From Streptomyces sp. NBC_00193 (lineage in GTDB: Bacteria; Actinomycetota; Actinomycetes; Streptomycetales; Streptomycetaceae): a stretch of DNA of 64,000 nt. The notes under the pieces were generated by a model that was not told the origin of the DNA, made no database searches, and was given only the letters and a program-made list of their open reading frames with translations. The stretch lies in contig NZ_JAPEMM010000001.1 of NCBI RefSeq assembly GCF_026342735.1, forward strand, positions 868,001-932,000. The letters run 5' to 3'. The translations under genes were made by a program, and so were the position numbers. This document shows positions 18,217-28,617 of this stretch, in pieces (the stretch's first letter is position 1; each line of letters opens with the position of its first letter).

Positions 18217-19791
18217 CTACTTCATGAACTTCTTGAACTCGTCCGGCAGGTCGAAGTCCTGACCGGGCTGCGCGCCCCCGGCCGGAAGGCCGAACGGGTT
18301 GCCCCCGGCGGCGGGCTCGATCGCCTGCGGGCCGGCCTCGCGGCGTGCGGCTGCCGCGGCCTCTTCTTCCTTGCGCTTCATCGGGTTGCCGCTCTTGCGC
18401 TTGCCCTTGGCCTGCTTGATCTGCTTCTTCTGCCGACCGGGGCCGCCACCCATCCCGGGCATGCCGGGCATGCCCGGCATGCCGCCGCCCTGGGCCATGC
18501 GGGACATCATCTTGCGGGCCTCGAAGAACCGCTCGACGAGCGACTTGACGGCGCTGACCTCGGTGCCGGAGCCCTTGGCGATACGGGCACGGCGCGAGCC
18601 GTTGATGAGGTGCGGGTCCTGGCGCTCGGCCGGGGTCATCGACTTGATGATCGCGGCGGTGCGGTCCACGTCGCGCTCGTCGATGTTGTTGATCTGGTCC
18701 TTGATCTGCCCCATGCCCGGGAGCATGCCGAGCAGCTTGGAGATGGAGCCCATCTTGCGGACCTGCTCCATCTGGGACAGGAAGTCGTCGAGCGTGAACT
18801 CCTTCGGCCCCTTCTGCAGCTTGGCCGCCATCTTCTCGGCCTCGGCCTGCGAGAAGGTCTTCTCGGCCTGCTCGATCAGGGTGAGCATGTCACCCATGTC
18901 GAGGATCCGGCCCGCCATGCGGTCCGGGTGGAACGCGTCGAACTCGTCGAGCTTCTCGCCGTTCGAGGCGAACATGATCTGCTTGCCGGTGACGTGCGCG
19001 ATGGAGAGCGCGGCACCACCGCGGGCGTCGCCGTCGAGCTTCGAGAGCACGACGCCGTCGAAGCCGACGCCGTCGCGGAAGGCCTCGGCGGTGTTGACCG
19101 CGTCCTGGCCGATCATGGCGTCGACGACGAAGAGGATCTCGTCCGGGCTGACGGCGTCGCGGATGTCCGCGGCCTGCTGCATCAGCTCCTGGTCGATGCC
19201 GAGGCGGCCGGCGGTGTCGACGACGACGACGTCGTACTGCTTGGTGCGCGCGTACTCGATGGAGTCCTTGGCGACCTGGACCGGGTCGCCGACGCCGTTG
19301 CCCGGCGCGGGGGCGTAGACGGCCACGCCGGCCCGCTCGGCCACGACCGAGAGCTGGTTGACGGCGTTGGGGCGCTGGAGGTCGCAGGCGACGAGGAGCG
19401 GGGTGTGGCCCTGCCCCTTCAGCCACAGGCCGAGCTTTCCGGCGAGGGTGGTCTTACCGGCACCCTGGAGGCCCGCGAGCATGATCACGGTGGGCGCGGT
19501 CTTGGCGAAGCGCAGCCGCCGGGTCTCGCCACCGAGGATGGAGACCAGCTCGTCGTTGACGATCTTGAGGACCTGCTGGCCCGGGTTCAGGGCCTTGGAG
19601 ACCTCTTCGCCGCGGGCGCGCTCCTTGACGTTCGCGATGAAGGAGCGGACGACCGGGAGGGCGACGTCGGCCTCGAGGAGGGCGATACGGATTTCCCGCG
19701 CCGCAGCGTCGATGTCCTGCTCGGAGAGGCGGCCTTTGCCCCGGAGGGACTTGAAGGTCGCGCTGAGGCGGTCGGAAAGCGTATCGAACAC
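18217..19791 (-). CDS. ffh: signal recognition particle protein Ffh
   Basis: This 524-residue SRP54 GTPase has an N domain (FDTLSDRLSATFKSLRGKGRLSEQDID) and a G domain with P-loop GLQGAGKTT, DTAGRLGIDQELM and TKLDGDARGGAAL. The M domain has SGTEVSAVKSLVERFFEARKMM and binds signal sequences and SRP RNA. A Gly-Met-Pro repeat (GMPGMPGMPGM) and a long basic/acidic tail follow, as in other Streptomyces. The start is GTG 19791 (V-F-D-T-L-S). With FtsY, encoded at 27257-28471, it delivers membrane proteins to the Sec translocon. No SRP RNA gene is in this window. Confidence 0.96.
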   Translation of the reverse strand: MFDTLSDRLSATFKSLRGKGRLSEQDIDAAAREIRIALLEADVALPVVRSFIANVKERARGEEVSKALNPGQQVLKIVNDELVSILGGETRRLRFAKTAPTVIMLAGLQGAGKTTLAGKLGLWLKGQGHTPLLVACDLQRPNAVNQLSVVAERAGVAVYAPAPGNGVGDPVQVAKDSIEYARTKQYDVVVVDTAGRLGIDQELMQQAADIRDAVSPDEILFVVDAMIGQDAVNTAEAFRDGVGFDGVVLSKLDGDARGGAALSIAHVTGKQIMFASNGEKLDEFDAFHPDRMAGRILDMGDMLTLIEQAEKTFSQAEAEKMAAKLQKGPKEFTLDDFLSQMEQVRKMGSISKLLGMLPGMGQIKDQINNIDERDVDRTAAIIKSMTPAERQDPHLINGSRRARIAKGSGTEVSAVKSLVERFFEARKMMSRMAQGGGMPGMPGMPGMGGGPGRQKKQIKQAKGKRKSGNPMKRKEEEAAAAARREAGPQAIEPAAGGNPFGLPAGGAQPGQDFDLPDEFKKFMK

Positions 19792-19907
19792 GATGGTCGC
19801 GATTCCTCGGGTCAGGGGGCGTGTGGTCGTCCCCCAGGGTATCGGGCCGCGCCACCCCTCCGGCCCTGCGGGCGGCTTTCGCCTCCCGGGAGCCCGCCGC
19901 CACCCGA

Positions 19908-20093
19908 GCCGCTGCGCGGGGCGGAGTCCCCTACCCGCCCTTCGCCCGTTCCCCGGGGCTCCGCCCCGGACCCCGCGCCTCAAACGCCGGCGGGGCTGGA
20001 ATTTGAGGGCACGGGCGCGCAGCGCACGTACGGGTCCGGGCGGAGCCCGGGGAACGGGCGAAGGGCGGGTAGGGGACGGCCCCGCGCAGCGGC
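19908..20093. repeat. long inverted repeat containing dispersed GCGTTTGAGG element, between glnD and ffh
   Basis: Arm 19908-19966 and arm 20038-20093 are near-perfect reverse complements of about 56-59 bp. Shared core: GAACGGGCGAAGGGCGGGTA. Between them, at 19978-19995 in reverse orientation, lies the same CCCCGCCGGCGTTTGAGG element found at 376-393 and inside smc. The 310-bp gap 19792-20101 holds no gene. The structure may act as a terminator of glnD (minus strand), but it is far larger than needed. Confidence 0.7.
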
Positions 20094-20101
20094 CGCCCCC
20101 G

Positions 20102-22525
20102 CTACGCCAGGGCCGCCTGGACCGCCCCCGCCAGGGCTGTCGCCGCCGGGCCTGCGAGGGGTTTGCCGTCCGCGTCGACCACGTAGACCGTGTCCACCGC
20201 GTTCGCGCCGAGCGTCGAGACGTGCGCGCTGCGGACCCTGACCCCGGAGGACTCCAGCGCGCGCCCGATCCGGTGCAGCAGCCCGACCGCGTCGGGGGCC
20301 CGGACCTCCAGGACCGTGGCCAGGGAGGAGACCTCGGGCACCACCGTGACCCGGGGCGGCGGCGGGACCACCCCGCGCCGGCGCGGGTACGCCGCCTCGC
20401 GGTCCGCCAGCTTCGCCGGGACGTCCAGCGAGCCGTCCAGGGCCCGCACCAGGTCGGTGCGCAGCCGTGCGGCCTGCGGCAGGGAGCCGTACTCCGCCGC
20501 CACCCGCCAGCGCAGGACCAGTACCTCGCCCAGCTGGTCGGGAAGCTCCATCGAGCGCAGGTCGGCCGCCCGCACGGTGAGCCGGTGCAGGGCCAGTACG
20601 CCGGCCACCGCGGGCAGTACCCCCGGCTGGTCGGGGACCGCCACCACCAGTTCCACGCCGACCGCGTCCTCCTCCTGGCGGGCGTGCAGGGCCAGGACCG
20701 GCTCCCCCGTGCGCAGCGCCTCCACCGCCAGCCGCTCCTGCTCCGTGGTCGGGATCTCCAGCTCCGTCTTCTCCGGGGCCGCCCCGCTCAGCACGGCGGC
20801 GACGCGTGCGACCAGGTCGGCCACGAGCGAGCCGCGCCACGTGCTCCAGGCCGCAGGGCCGGTGGCCAGCGCGTCGGCCTCGGTCAGCGCGTGCAGGATC
20901 TCCAGCGTGCCGGGCGACCCGACCGCCTCCGCGACGGCCTTGACGGTCGCCGGGTCGTCCAGGTCCCGCCGCGTGGCGGTGTCGATCAGCAGCAGGTGGT
21001 GGCGTACGAGCACGCCCAGCACGGCGACGTCCTCCGCGTCGAAGCCCACCCGCAGCGCCATGTCGCGCGCGATCGTCTCGCCGGCCACCGAGTGGTCGCC
21101 GGGCCAGCCCTTGCCGATGTCGTGCAGCAGCGCCGCCATCAGGAGGAGGTCGGGGCGGCCCACCCGGCGGGTCAGCTCCGAGGCCCGGACCGCCGTCTCG
21201 ACGAGGTGCCGGTCCACGGTCCAGGTGTGCACCGGGTTGCGCTGCGGCCGGCACCGCACCCGCTCCCAGTCGGGCAGCAGCTTCGTGATGATCCCCTCGG
21301 CCTCCAGCGCCTCCCACACGGCCACCGTCGGCTCCCCCGCGCCCAGCAGTGTCAGCAGCTGCTCCCGGGCCTCGGCCGGCCACGGCACCGGCAGCGGCTT
21401 CGCCTGCGCCGCGAGCCGGCGTACGGCGTGCAGCGAGACGGGCAGTCCCGCCTGGGCGGCGGCCGCGCCGAAGCGCAGGGGCAGCACCGGGTCCCGGTCG
21501 GGCCGCGCGGCCAGGGCCAGTACGGCCTCGCCGTCGGACTCGACGACGCCTTCGGCGAGCGGAGCCCGCTCGGGTACGGAGCCGCGGGTGCCGAGCAGCC
21601 CGCGGAGCCGGGGGCGGGCGGACCGCGCCCGGAGCACGCGCCCGACCTCGCGCCAGGTCACGTCACCGGCGTACGAGACCACCCGCGCGGCCTCGTACAC
21701 CTCCCGGAGCAGGGCGTCGGCGTCGAGCAGACCGAGCTGCGCCGCGACCGGTGTCTGTTCCTGGAGGGAGAGCCGATCGGTGGCCCGGCCGGTCACCAGG
21801 TGCAGCGCGTCCCGGGCGTCGAGCAGCCGGCGCCGGGCTTCGGCGAGGCCCTCGCGCGGGGCGTCGGCCAGCCAGGACGCGGCGACGGCCCGCAGCGCGG
21901 TGACGTCGCGCAGCCCCCCGCGGGCCTCCTTGAGGTCGGGTTCCAGCAGGAAGCGGAGCTCCCCGGCACGCTCGGCCCGCTCGCGGCACAGGGAGTGCAG
22001 CTGGGGCAGCCGCTTGGCCGCAAGGTTGCGCCAGTCCGCCAGGACGGAGGTGCGCAGTCCCGCGAGGAGCCCGGCGTCGCCCGCGACGGGCCGGGCGTCG
22101 AGCAGTCCGAGGTGCACCTTGAGGTCTTCGGCGGCGGTCTTGCGGGCTTCGCCGGGGGTGCGCACCGAGTGGTCGAGGGCGAGGCCGAGGTCCCAGACGG
22201 GGTACCAGAGCCGGTCGGCCAGGGCGGCCAGGGCGCGCGCTTCGGCCTTTCCGTCGTGGAGCAGGACCAGGTCGAGGTCGCTGCGGGGGGAGAGTTCGGC
22301 GCGGCCGTAGCCGCCGACGGCGACGAGGGCGGCACCCCGCACGCCCGTCTCCTTCACTGCGGTGGCGAACAGCGCCTTCAGCCAGTCGTCGGTCAGGGCC
22401 GCCAGGGCGGAACGCCGGGAAGGCCCGGACCGCGACTCCTCCTGGAGGAGTCGCAGCCGGGCCGCGGCGTACCCGCTGGGTCCCGAGTCGGGCGTGCTGT
22501 CCGTGGTCTCTTCGACACTCGTCAC
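20102..22525 (-). CDS. glnD: PII nucleotidyltransferase/deadenylylase GlnD
   Basis: This 807-residue protein has the GlnD domain order. It begins with a nucleotidyltransferase domain with GGYGRAELSPRSDLDLVLLHD (G-x-G and S-D-x-D motifs), followed by a helical linker. An HD phosphohydrolase domain with LLMAALLHDIGKGWPGDHS comes next. Two ACT domains follow at the C-terminus (VVAVPDQPGVLPAVAGVLAL and VRAPDAVGLLHRIGRALESS). In Streptomyces GlnD adenylylates GlnK on Tyr51 rather than uridylylating it (published for S. coelicolor). It is the last gene of the amtB-glnK-glnD operon, 17 bp after glnK. Confidence 0.95.
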   Translation of the reverse strand: MTSVEETTDSTPDSGPSGYAAARLRLLQEESRSGPSRRSALAALTDDWLKALFATAVKETGVRGAALVAVGGYGRAELSPRSDLDLVLLHDGKAEARALAALADRLWYPVWDLGLALDHSVRTPGEARKTAAEDLKVHLGLLDARPVAGDAGLLAGLRTSVLADWRNLAAKRLPQLHSLCRERAERAGELRFLLEPDLKEARGGLRDVTALRAVAASWLADAPREGLAEARRRLLDARDALHLVTGRATDRLSLQEQTPVAAQLGLLDADALLREVYEAARVVSYAGDVTWREVGRVLRARSARPRLRGLLGTRGSVPERAPLAEGVVESDGEAVLALAARPDRDPVLPLRFGAAAAQAGLPVSLHAVRRLAAQAKPLPVPWPAEAREQLLTLLGAGEPTVAVWEALEAEGIITKLLPDWERVRCRPQRNPVHTWTVDRHLVETAVRASELTRRVGRPDLLLMAALLHDIGKGWPGDHSVAGETIARDMALRVGFDAEDVAVLGVLVRHHLLLIDTATRRDLDDPATVKAVAEAVGSPGTLEILHALTEADALATGPAAWSTWRGSLVADLVARVAAVLSGAAPEKTELEIPTTEQERLAVEALRTGEPVLALHARQEEDAVGVELVVAVPDQPGVLPAVAGVLALHRLTVRAADLRSMELPDQLGEVLVLRWRVAAEYGSLPQAARLRTDLVRALDGSLDVPAKLADREAAYPRRRGVVPPPPRVTVVPEVSSLATVLEVRAPDAVGLLHRIGRALESSGVRVRSAHVSTLGANAVDTVYVVDADGKPLAGPAATALAGAVQAALA

Positions 22526-22542
22526 CCAGGGGTTCCCATCAC

Positions 22543-24224
<1,682 letters not shown>

Positions 24225-24623
24225 CGGCGTCTCCTCGTCGTCGGTACGTTCGCGTGCGGGCGATCGTGAAAACCTGAGCGGCGCTGCGTGAATCAGGCCT
24301 GAGGGTGTTCCGGCCCGGGGGCTGGCCGGTTATTGGCCCTGAGATTCGCGCAGGCCGGTTTCCGGCGGCGCCGCTGGGTGTTTCGCGTCGATGACGAAGA
24401 GGTCCGGGCTGTTACGGGACGATGAACAGCCGCGACCATCAATTGAGCAACCACGACGGCGGGCAACCACCTCCGCGAGAGCGGCGCCGGTTTAGGCGCA
24501 AAAGAGGGGTGGCGGGTGGAGACCCGGCCGCGGCGATGACCCGGGGAACCTGGCTGGGGGAGCCTGATCGGGCTTCACGGGGTGACTGCCGCGGCCGGGG
24601 GCCTTGGGGCGGCCGGGTGGCCG
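24225..24623. other. intergenic region, nsdA 3' side to amtB promoter
   Basis: There is no gene here. It holds the amtB promoter region, including the candidate GlnR site described separately, and on the nsdA side a CGGCCG-rich stretch (about 24590-24625) that could terminate nsdA. Both genes are on the minus strand. Confidence 0.6.
24358..24395 (-). promoter_or_regulatory. candidate GlnR operator upstream of amtB
   Basis: Read on the minus strand: GTCAT-n6-GAAAC-n6-CGGCG-n6-GAAAC. This fits the published Streptomyces GlnR pattern of alternating gTnAc and GaAAc half-sites spaced by 6 nt. Three of the four boxes match well; the third does not. GlnR activates amtB under nitrogen limitation in S. 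coelicolor. Confidence 0.55.
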
Positions 24624-26138
24624 TCAGACGGCCTCCGCGGCCTCGGGGAGGCGGGAGGCGAGGTGGTCGGTCAGCCGCACCACGTCCGCGACGTCGCCGT
24701 ACTCACGCGCGGCGGTGTCGACGGTCTTGCGGAGCCGGGTGTTCACCCGTTCCGACCGCACCTTTCCCGCCACGTCGAGGGCGCGGCCGACGAGGACGGT
24801 GGCCTGCTCGGGCTCGCGCTGGAGCAGGTGCACGGTGGCCATGCCGATGAGGTTGAGGGCGTAGGAGCGCTGGTGCTCCTCGTCCTTCTCGAAGAGCGCG
24901 ACGGCGCGCTCCATGACCGGCTCGGCGAGGGAGGCGTACATGGGGCTGCGGCCCGCCACGTAGGCCAGGTCCCGGTAGGAGTGGGAGTTCTCGCCGTTGA
25001 GCTCGGCCTCGGAGAAGAAGCGGATCCAGTCGGGCTCGGGCTCGGCGTCGAAGCCGACGTCGGAGAAGGTGTCCTCGGCCATCCGCACGGCCCGCTTGCA
25101 GCGGCTGGGCTGGCCCATGTTGGCGTAGGCGCGGGCCTCCATCGCATACAGCATCGCCTGGGTACGGGGCCCTGCGCAGTCGCGGCTGCCGTACTGGGCC
25201 AGGTGGATGAGCTCCAGGGCGTCCTCGGGGCGGCCCAGGTGGATCATCTGGCGGCTCATGCTGGAGAGGATGTACGAGCCCAGGGGCTTGTCCCCGCCCT
25301 CCTTGGCGGCGTGCAGCGCGAGGACGAAGTACTTCTGTGCGGTGGGGTGCAGGCCGATGTCGTAGCTCATCCAGCCGGCGAGTTCGGCGAGTTCGGCGGC
25401 GACCTTGAAGAGCCGCTTCATGACCGGGGCCGGGTGGTTCTCCTGGAGCAGGTCGGTGACCTCGTGGAGCTGGCCCACGACGGCCTTGCGGCGCAGTCCG
25501 CCGCCGCACTGGGCGTCCCACTGGCGGAACATCACGGTGGTGGCTTCGAGCAGGTCCACCTCGGGCTCGGAGAGCCGGGGCGGCCGGTGGCCGCTGAGGG
25601 CGCCCGCCGGCCCCGCCTCCCGGGGACCCGGGTCGGCGGCCGGGACCGGTACGAGCCAGCGCTGCATGGGCTCGATGAGGGCGGGGCCGGCGGACAGGGC
25701 GAGCGAGGTCCCGAGGAAGCCGCGGCGGGCCAGCATCAGGTCGCTGCGGGAGAACTCGCCGAGCAGCTCGATGGTCTGCGGTCCGGCCCAGGGCAGGTCG
25801 ACGCCGGAGACGGAGGGGGTCTGGTGGGCGGTGCGCAGGCCGAGGTGCTCGATGGCGACGACGGAGCCGAAGCGTTCGGAGAAGAGCTCGGACAGGATGC
25901 GCGGGACGGGCTCGCGGGGCTGTTCGCCGTCGAGCCAGCGGCGGACCCGCGAGGTGTCGGTGCTGATGTGGTGGGCGCCCATCTGGCGGGCCCGGCGGTT
26001 GACCTGGCGGGCGAGCTCGCCCTTGGACCAGCCGCTGCGGACGAACCAGGACGTCAGCTGTTCGTTGCGGACGGTGGCGTCCTGCACTGACGACACGTCG
26101 GACTCCGCGCTCGTTCCGCTTGCGCCGTTGCCGCTCAC
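24624..26138 (-). CDS. nsdA: NsdA, TPR-like negative regulator of differentiation
   Basis: This 504-residue protein matches Streptomyces NsdA, whose loss increases antibiotic production and alters sporulation in S. coelicolor. The N-terminal 100 residues look like a DNA-binding-like or adaptor region (LTSWFVRSGWSKGELARQVNRRARQMGAHHISTDTSRVRRWLDG). This is followed by a short hydrophobic stretch (RRGFLGTSLALSAGPALIEP). The rest is helical repeats of TPR type (for example KVAAELAELAGWMSYDIGLHPTAQKYFVLALHAAKEGG). GTG 26138 (V-S-G-N-G-A-S) gives the known length (about 500 aa). The gene lies upstream of amtB and divergent from the prim-pol gene. Confidence 0.9.
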   Translation of the reverse strand: MSGNGASGTSAESDVSSVQDATVRNEQLTSWFVRSGWSKGELARQVNRRARQMGAHHISTDTSRVRRWLDGEQPREPVPRILSELFSERFGSVVAIEHLGLRTAHQTPSVSGVDLPWAGPQTIELLGEFSRSDLMLARRGFLGTSLALSAGPALIEPMQRWLVPVPAADPGPREAGPAGALSGHRPPRLSEPEVDLLEATTVMFRQWDAQCGGGLRRKAVVGQLHEVTDLLQENHPAPVMKRLFKVAAELAELAGWMSYDIGLHPTAQKYFVLALHAAKEGGDKPLGSYILSSMSRQMIHLGRPEDALELIHLAQYGSRDCAGPRTQAMLYAMEARAYANMGQPSRCKRAVRMAEDTFSDVGFDAEPEPDWIRFFSEAELNGENSHSYRDLAYVAGRSPMYASLAEPVMERAVALFEKDEEHQRSYALNLIGMATVHLLQREPEQATVLVGRALDVAGKVRSERVNTRLRKTVDTAAREYGDVADVVRLTDHLASRLPEAAEAV

Positions 26139-26488
26139 TGGAACGCCCCCATCCGTCAGCCTTTTCCACAAGAGACCCTGCCGGGAAACGGTCTTCACAG
26201 GTCCTTCACGCATGCCTCCGGCATACCCGCGAACCCGTCTCCTCTTCACGCCTCGTGCACCGAAAGTAATCCTACGATCACCCCTTCGGCGAGGTCGATC
26301 CCGGAAACGCCACCATTCGCCACCCCTTCGAATGAACTCGCCACCCGCCAGGCGCGATTCACTTGACACGAAGGCAAGACCGATCGGTTGGACAGGAGCG
26401 CGCCGGGGCGTGCGCGGCGAGGAGTGCGCCGGTCATCCGGTACGGCCGATGTCGTAACCACCGGCACGTCCGACCCGTTGGAGGGGGC
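26139..26488. promoter_or_regulatory. divergent promoter region, nsdA / prim-pol gene
   Basis: This 350-bp gap separates two divergent genes and is less GC-rich than the surroundings. I see a GGAGGGGGC ribosome binding site for the plus-strand gene at about 26481-26488. I see no clear operator. Reading frames continue upstream of nsdA without a stop for about 230 bp, so a longer NsdA cannot be strictly excluded. Confidence 0.5.
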
Positions 26489-27166
26489 ATGGGCATGGGC
26501 TTCACGATCGGCGGCAGCCGCGGCACCAAGGAGTTCCGTTCCGGCGCTCGGCGCCGCGGCCGGACGTCGGAGTGCACGGCGGTGGCGGAGTACACCGGAC
26601 TGTGGGGCTGGGACGTGGTCCCCGGCGCCCGGGCCGCGGGGCCCGCCCGGGACTGCTCCTGCGGTCATACGAATTGTGGTGCGCCGGGGGCGCATCCGCT
26701 GGCCCTCGCTCCGACGGTCCCGGCCGGCGCCACCCTCGACGAGGTCACCGAGACCTGGAGCGGGTACCCGGGAGCCGCGGTGCTGCTCCCCGCCGGGCGC
26801 TCCTTCGACGTCATCGAGGTCTCCGAGGAGGCCGGGCGGCGGGCGCTGGTCCGGCTGGAGCGGATGGGCCTGCCGCTCGGCCCGGTGGCCGCGACCCCGG
26901 ACGGCCGGGCCCAGTTCTTCGTCGCCCCCGGGGCGGCGGACGGGCTGCCGCAGCTGCTGTACCGGATGGGCTGGGACGACGCCGGCCTCGATCTGCGCGC
27001 GCTGGGCCAGGGCTCCTACGTCACCGCCCCGCCCTCGGACTTCGCGGGCCTCGGCCCGGTGAGCTGGCTGCGCCCGCCTGCACTGGACTCGGCCGGGGAT
27101 CCCCCGCAGGCCCGCCTCCTGCTGGGCACCCTCGCCTACCTGTGTCACCGGCTGCGCCGGCCGTAG
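26489..27166 (+). CDS. prim-pol domain (bifunctional DNA primase/polymerase family) protein, probably non-catalytic
   Basis: This 225-residue protein matches the N-terminal prim-pol (archaeo-eukaryotic primase-like) family. The N-terminal Cys/His cluster CSCGHTNCGAPGAHPL (Cys56, Cys58, Cys63, His69) is characteristic. The catalytic acidic motif that should read hDhD is FDVIEV here (residues 106-111), so the second Asp is not conserved, and no helicase domain follows. A catalytic role is doubtful; it may bind nucleotide or nucleic acid. Start ATG 26489 follows TTGGAGGGGGC. ATG 26495 is a possible alternative. It is convergent with ftsY. Confidence 0.78.
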   Translation: MGMGFTIGGSRGTKEFRSGARRRGRTSECTAVAEYTGLWGWDVVPGARAAGPARDCSCGHTNCGAPGAHPLALAPTVPAGATLDEVTETWSGYPGAAVLLPAGRSFDVIEVSEEAGRRALVRLERMGLPLGPVAATPDGRAQFFVAPGAADGLPQLLYRMGWDDAGLDLRALGQGSYVTAPPSDFAGLGPVSWLRPPALDSAGDPPQARLLLGTLAYLCHRLRRP

Positions 27167-27196
27167 CCGCGCCGCTTCCCGGGACCGTACGCACGG

Positions 27197-27231
27197 CAGT
27201 GCCCCCGAGTCCCGTGGACTCGGGGGCACTG
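27197..27231. terminator. bidirectional terminator between prim-pol gene and ftsY
   Basis: A perfect 16-bp stem (CAGTGCCCCCGAGTCC with its complement) with a 3-nt loop sits in the 90-bp gap between convergent genes. Confidence 0.85.
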
Positions 27232-27256
27232 GCCGGCGTAGGAGCGTCGGGTGCGT

Positions 27257-28471
27257 TCAGTCGCCGATCAGGGCGTCGACGAAGGCCTCCGGCTCGAAGG
27301 GCGCCAGGTCGTCCGCGCCCTCACCGAGACCGATGAGCTTGACCGGTACGCCGAGCTCGCGCTGGACGGCGATGACGATGCCGCCCTTGGCGGTGCCGTC
27401 GAGCTTGGTCAGCACGATGCCGGTGATGTCCACGACCTCGGCGAAGACGCGGGCCTGGGTCAGGCCGTTCTGCCCGGTGGTCGCGTCCAGGACCAGCAGG
27501 ATCTCGTCGAGCGGGCCGTGCTTCTCCACGACGCGCTTGACCTTGCCGAGCTCGTCCATCAGGCCGGTCTTGGTGTGCAGCCGGCCCGCCGTGTCGATGA
27601 GCACCACGTCGGCGCCCTCGGCGATGCCCTCCTTGACCGCGTCGTAGGCGATCGAGGCCGGGTCGCCGCCCTCGGGTCCGCGCACGGTGCGCGCCCCGAC
27701 CCGGTCGCCCCAGGTCTGGAGCTGGTCGGCGGCGGCGGCGCGGAAGGTGTCCGCCGCGCCGAGCACGACGCTGCGGCCGTCGGCGACGAGCACGCGGGCG
27801 AGCTTGCCGGTGGTGGTGGTCTTGCCGGTGCCGTTCACGCCGACGACCATGATCACGGCGGGGGTGTCCACGCCGCTCTCGGTCTTCACCGCGCGGTCGA
27901 AGTCGGTGCCGAGGAGCGTGACCAGCTCCTCCTTCAGCAGCGCGCGCAGATCGGCGGGGGTGCGGGTGCCGAGCACCTTGACCCGCTCGCGGAGCCGGTC
28001 CACCAGCTCCTGGGTCGGAGCGACACCGACGTCGGCGATGAGGAGGGTCTCCTCGATCTCCTCCCAGGTGTCCTCGTCGAGGTGCTCGCGGGAGAGCAGC
28101 GTGAGCAGCCCCTTGCCGAGCGTGTTCTGCGACCGGGCGAGGCGGGCGCGCAGCCGGACCAGGCGGCCGGCGGTGGGCTCGGGCACCTCGATCTCGGGGG
28201 CGGGCGGAGCCTCGACGACCGGGGCTTCGGGCTCCGCGACCGGGGCCTCGGCCTCGGGCAGCGCGACCTCTTCGATCGTGCGGCGCGGCTCTTCCGCCGT
28301 CGGTGCGGCGTCCTCCCCCACCTGCGGTTCGGCGGGCGGGGCAGTGATGGTCGGCGTGCTGGGCGGGGCCGTGGGGGGCAGCTGCTTCTTCTTGCGGCTG
28401 CTGACCACGAGCCCGCTGATCGCACCGACCGCGACCAGGGCGATGACTACGGCAAGGATGAGGATTTCCAT
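27257..28471 (-). CDS. ftsY: signal recognition particle receptor FtsY
   Basis: This 404-residue protein starts with a membrane segment (ILILAVVIALVAVGAISGLVV), which anchors it in actinobacteria. An acidic Pro/Ala/Glu-rich A domain of about 80 residues follows. The NG GTPase has VNGTGKTTTTGKLA (P-loop), DTFRAAAADQL, DTAGRLHTKTGLMDELGKV and LTKLDGTAKGG. It docks SRP-ribosome complexes at the membrane. Start ATG at 28471 is chosen; GTG 28480 is in frame three codons upstream. The gene is separated from smc by the permease, oxidoreductase and glcP genes, unlike the ftsY-smc pairs of other bacteria. Confidence 0.95.
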   Translation of the reverse strand: MEILILAVVIALVAVGAISGLVVSSRKKKQLPPTAPPSTPTITAPPAEPQVGEDAAPTAEEPRRTIEEVALPEAEAPVAEPEAPVVEAPPAPEIEVPEPTAGRLVRLRARLARSQNTLGKGLLTLLSREHLDEDTWEEIEETLLIADVGVAPTQELVDRLRERVKVLGTRTPADLRALLKEELVTLLGTDFDRAVKTESGVDTPAVIMVVGVNGTGKTTTTGKLARVLVADGRSVVLGAADTFRAAAADQLQTWGDRVGARTVRGPEGGDPASIAYDAVKEGIAEGADVVLIDTAGRLHTKTGLMDELGKVKRVVEKHGPLDEILLVLDATTGQNGLTQARVFAEVVDITGIVLTKLDGTAKGGIVIAVQRELGVPVKLIGLGEGADDLAPFEPEAFVDALIGD

Positions 28472-28617
28472 AACGCTCACCAGTATCGGCCACGCACGCC
28501 CCGAGCCGGGGACCCTGGAGGTTCATACCGGGACGTAAGCCTCTGTTTGTACTTTTTGTTGCAAATCTACGATGATGAGCAGTCCCCCACGCCCCGCCTC
28601 CCCCACGGAGTACACCT

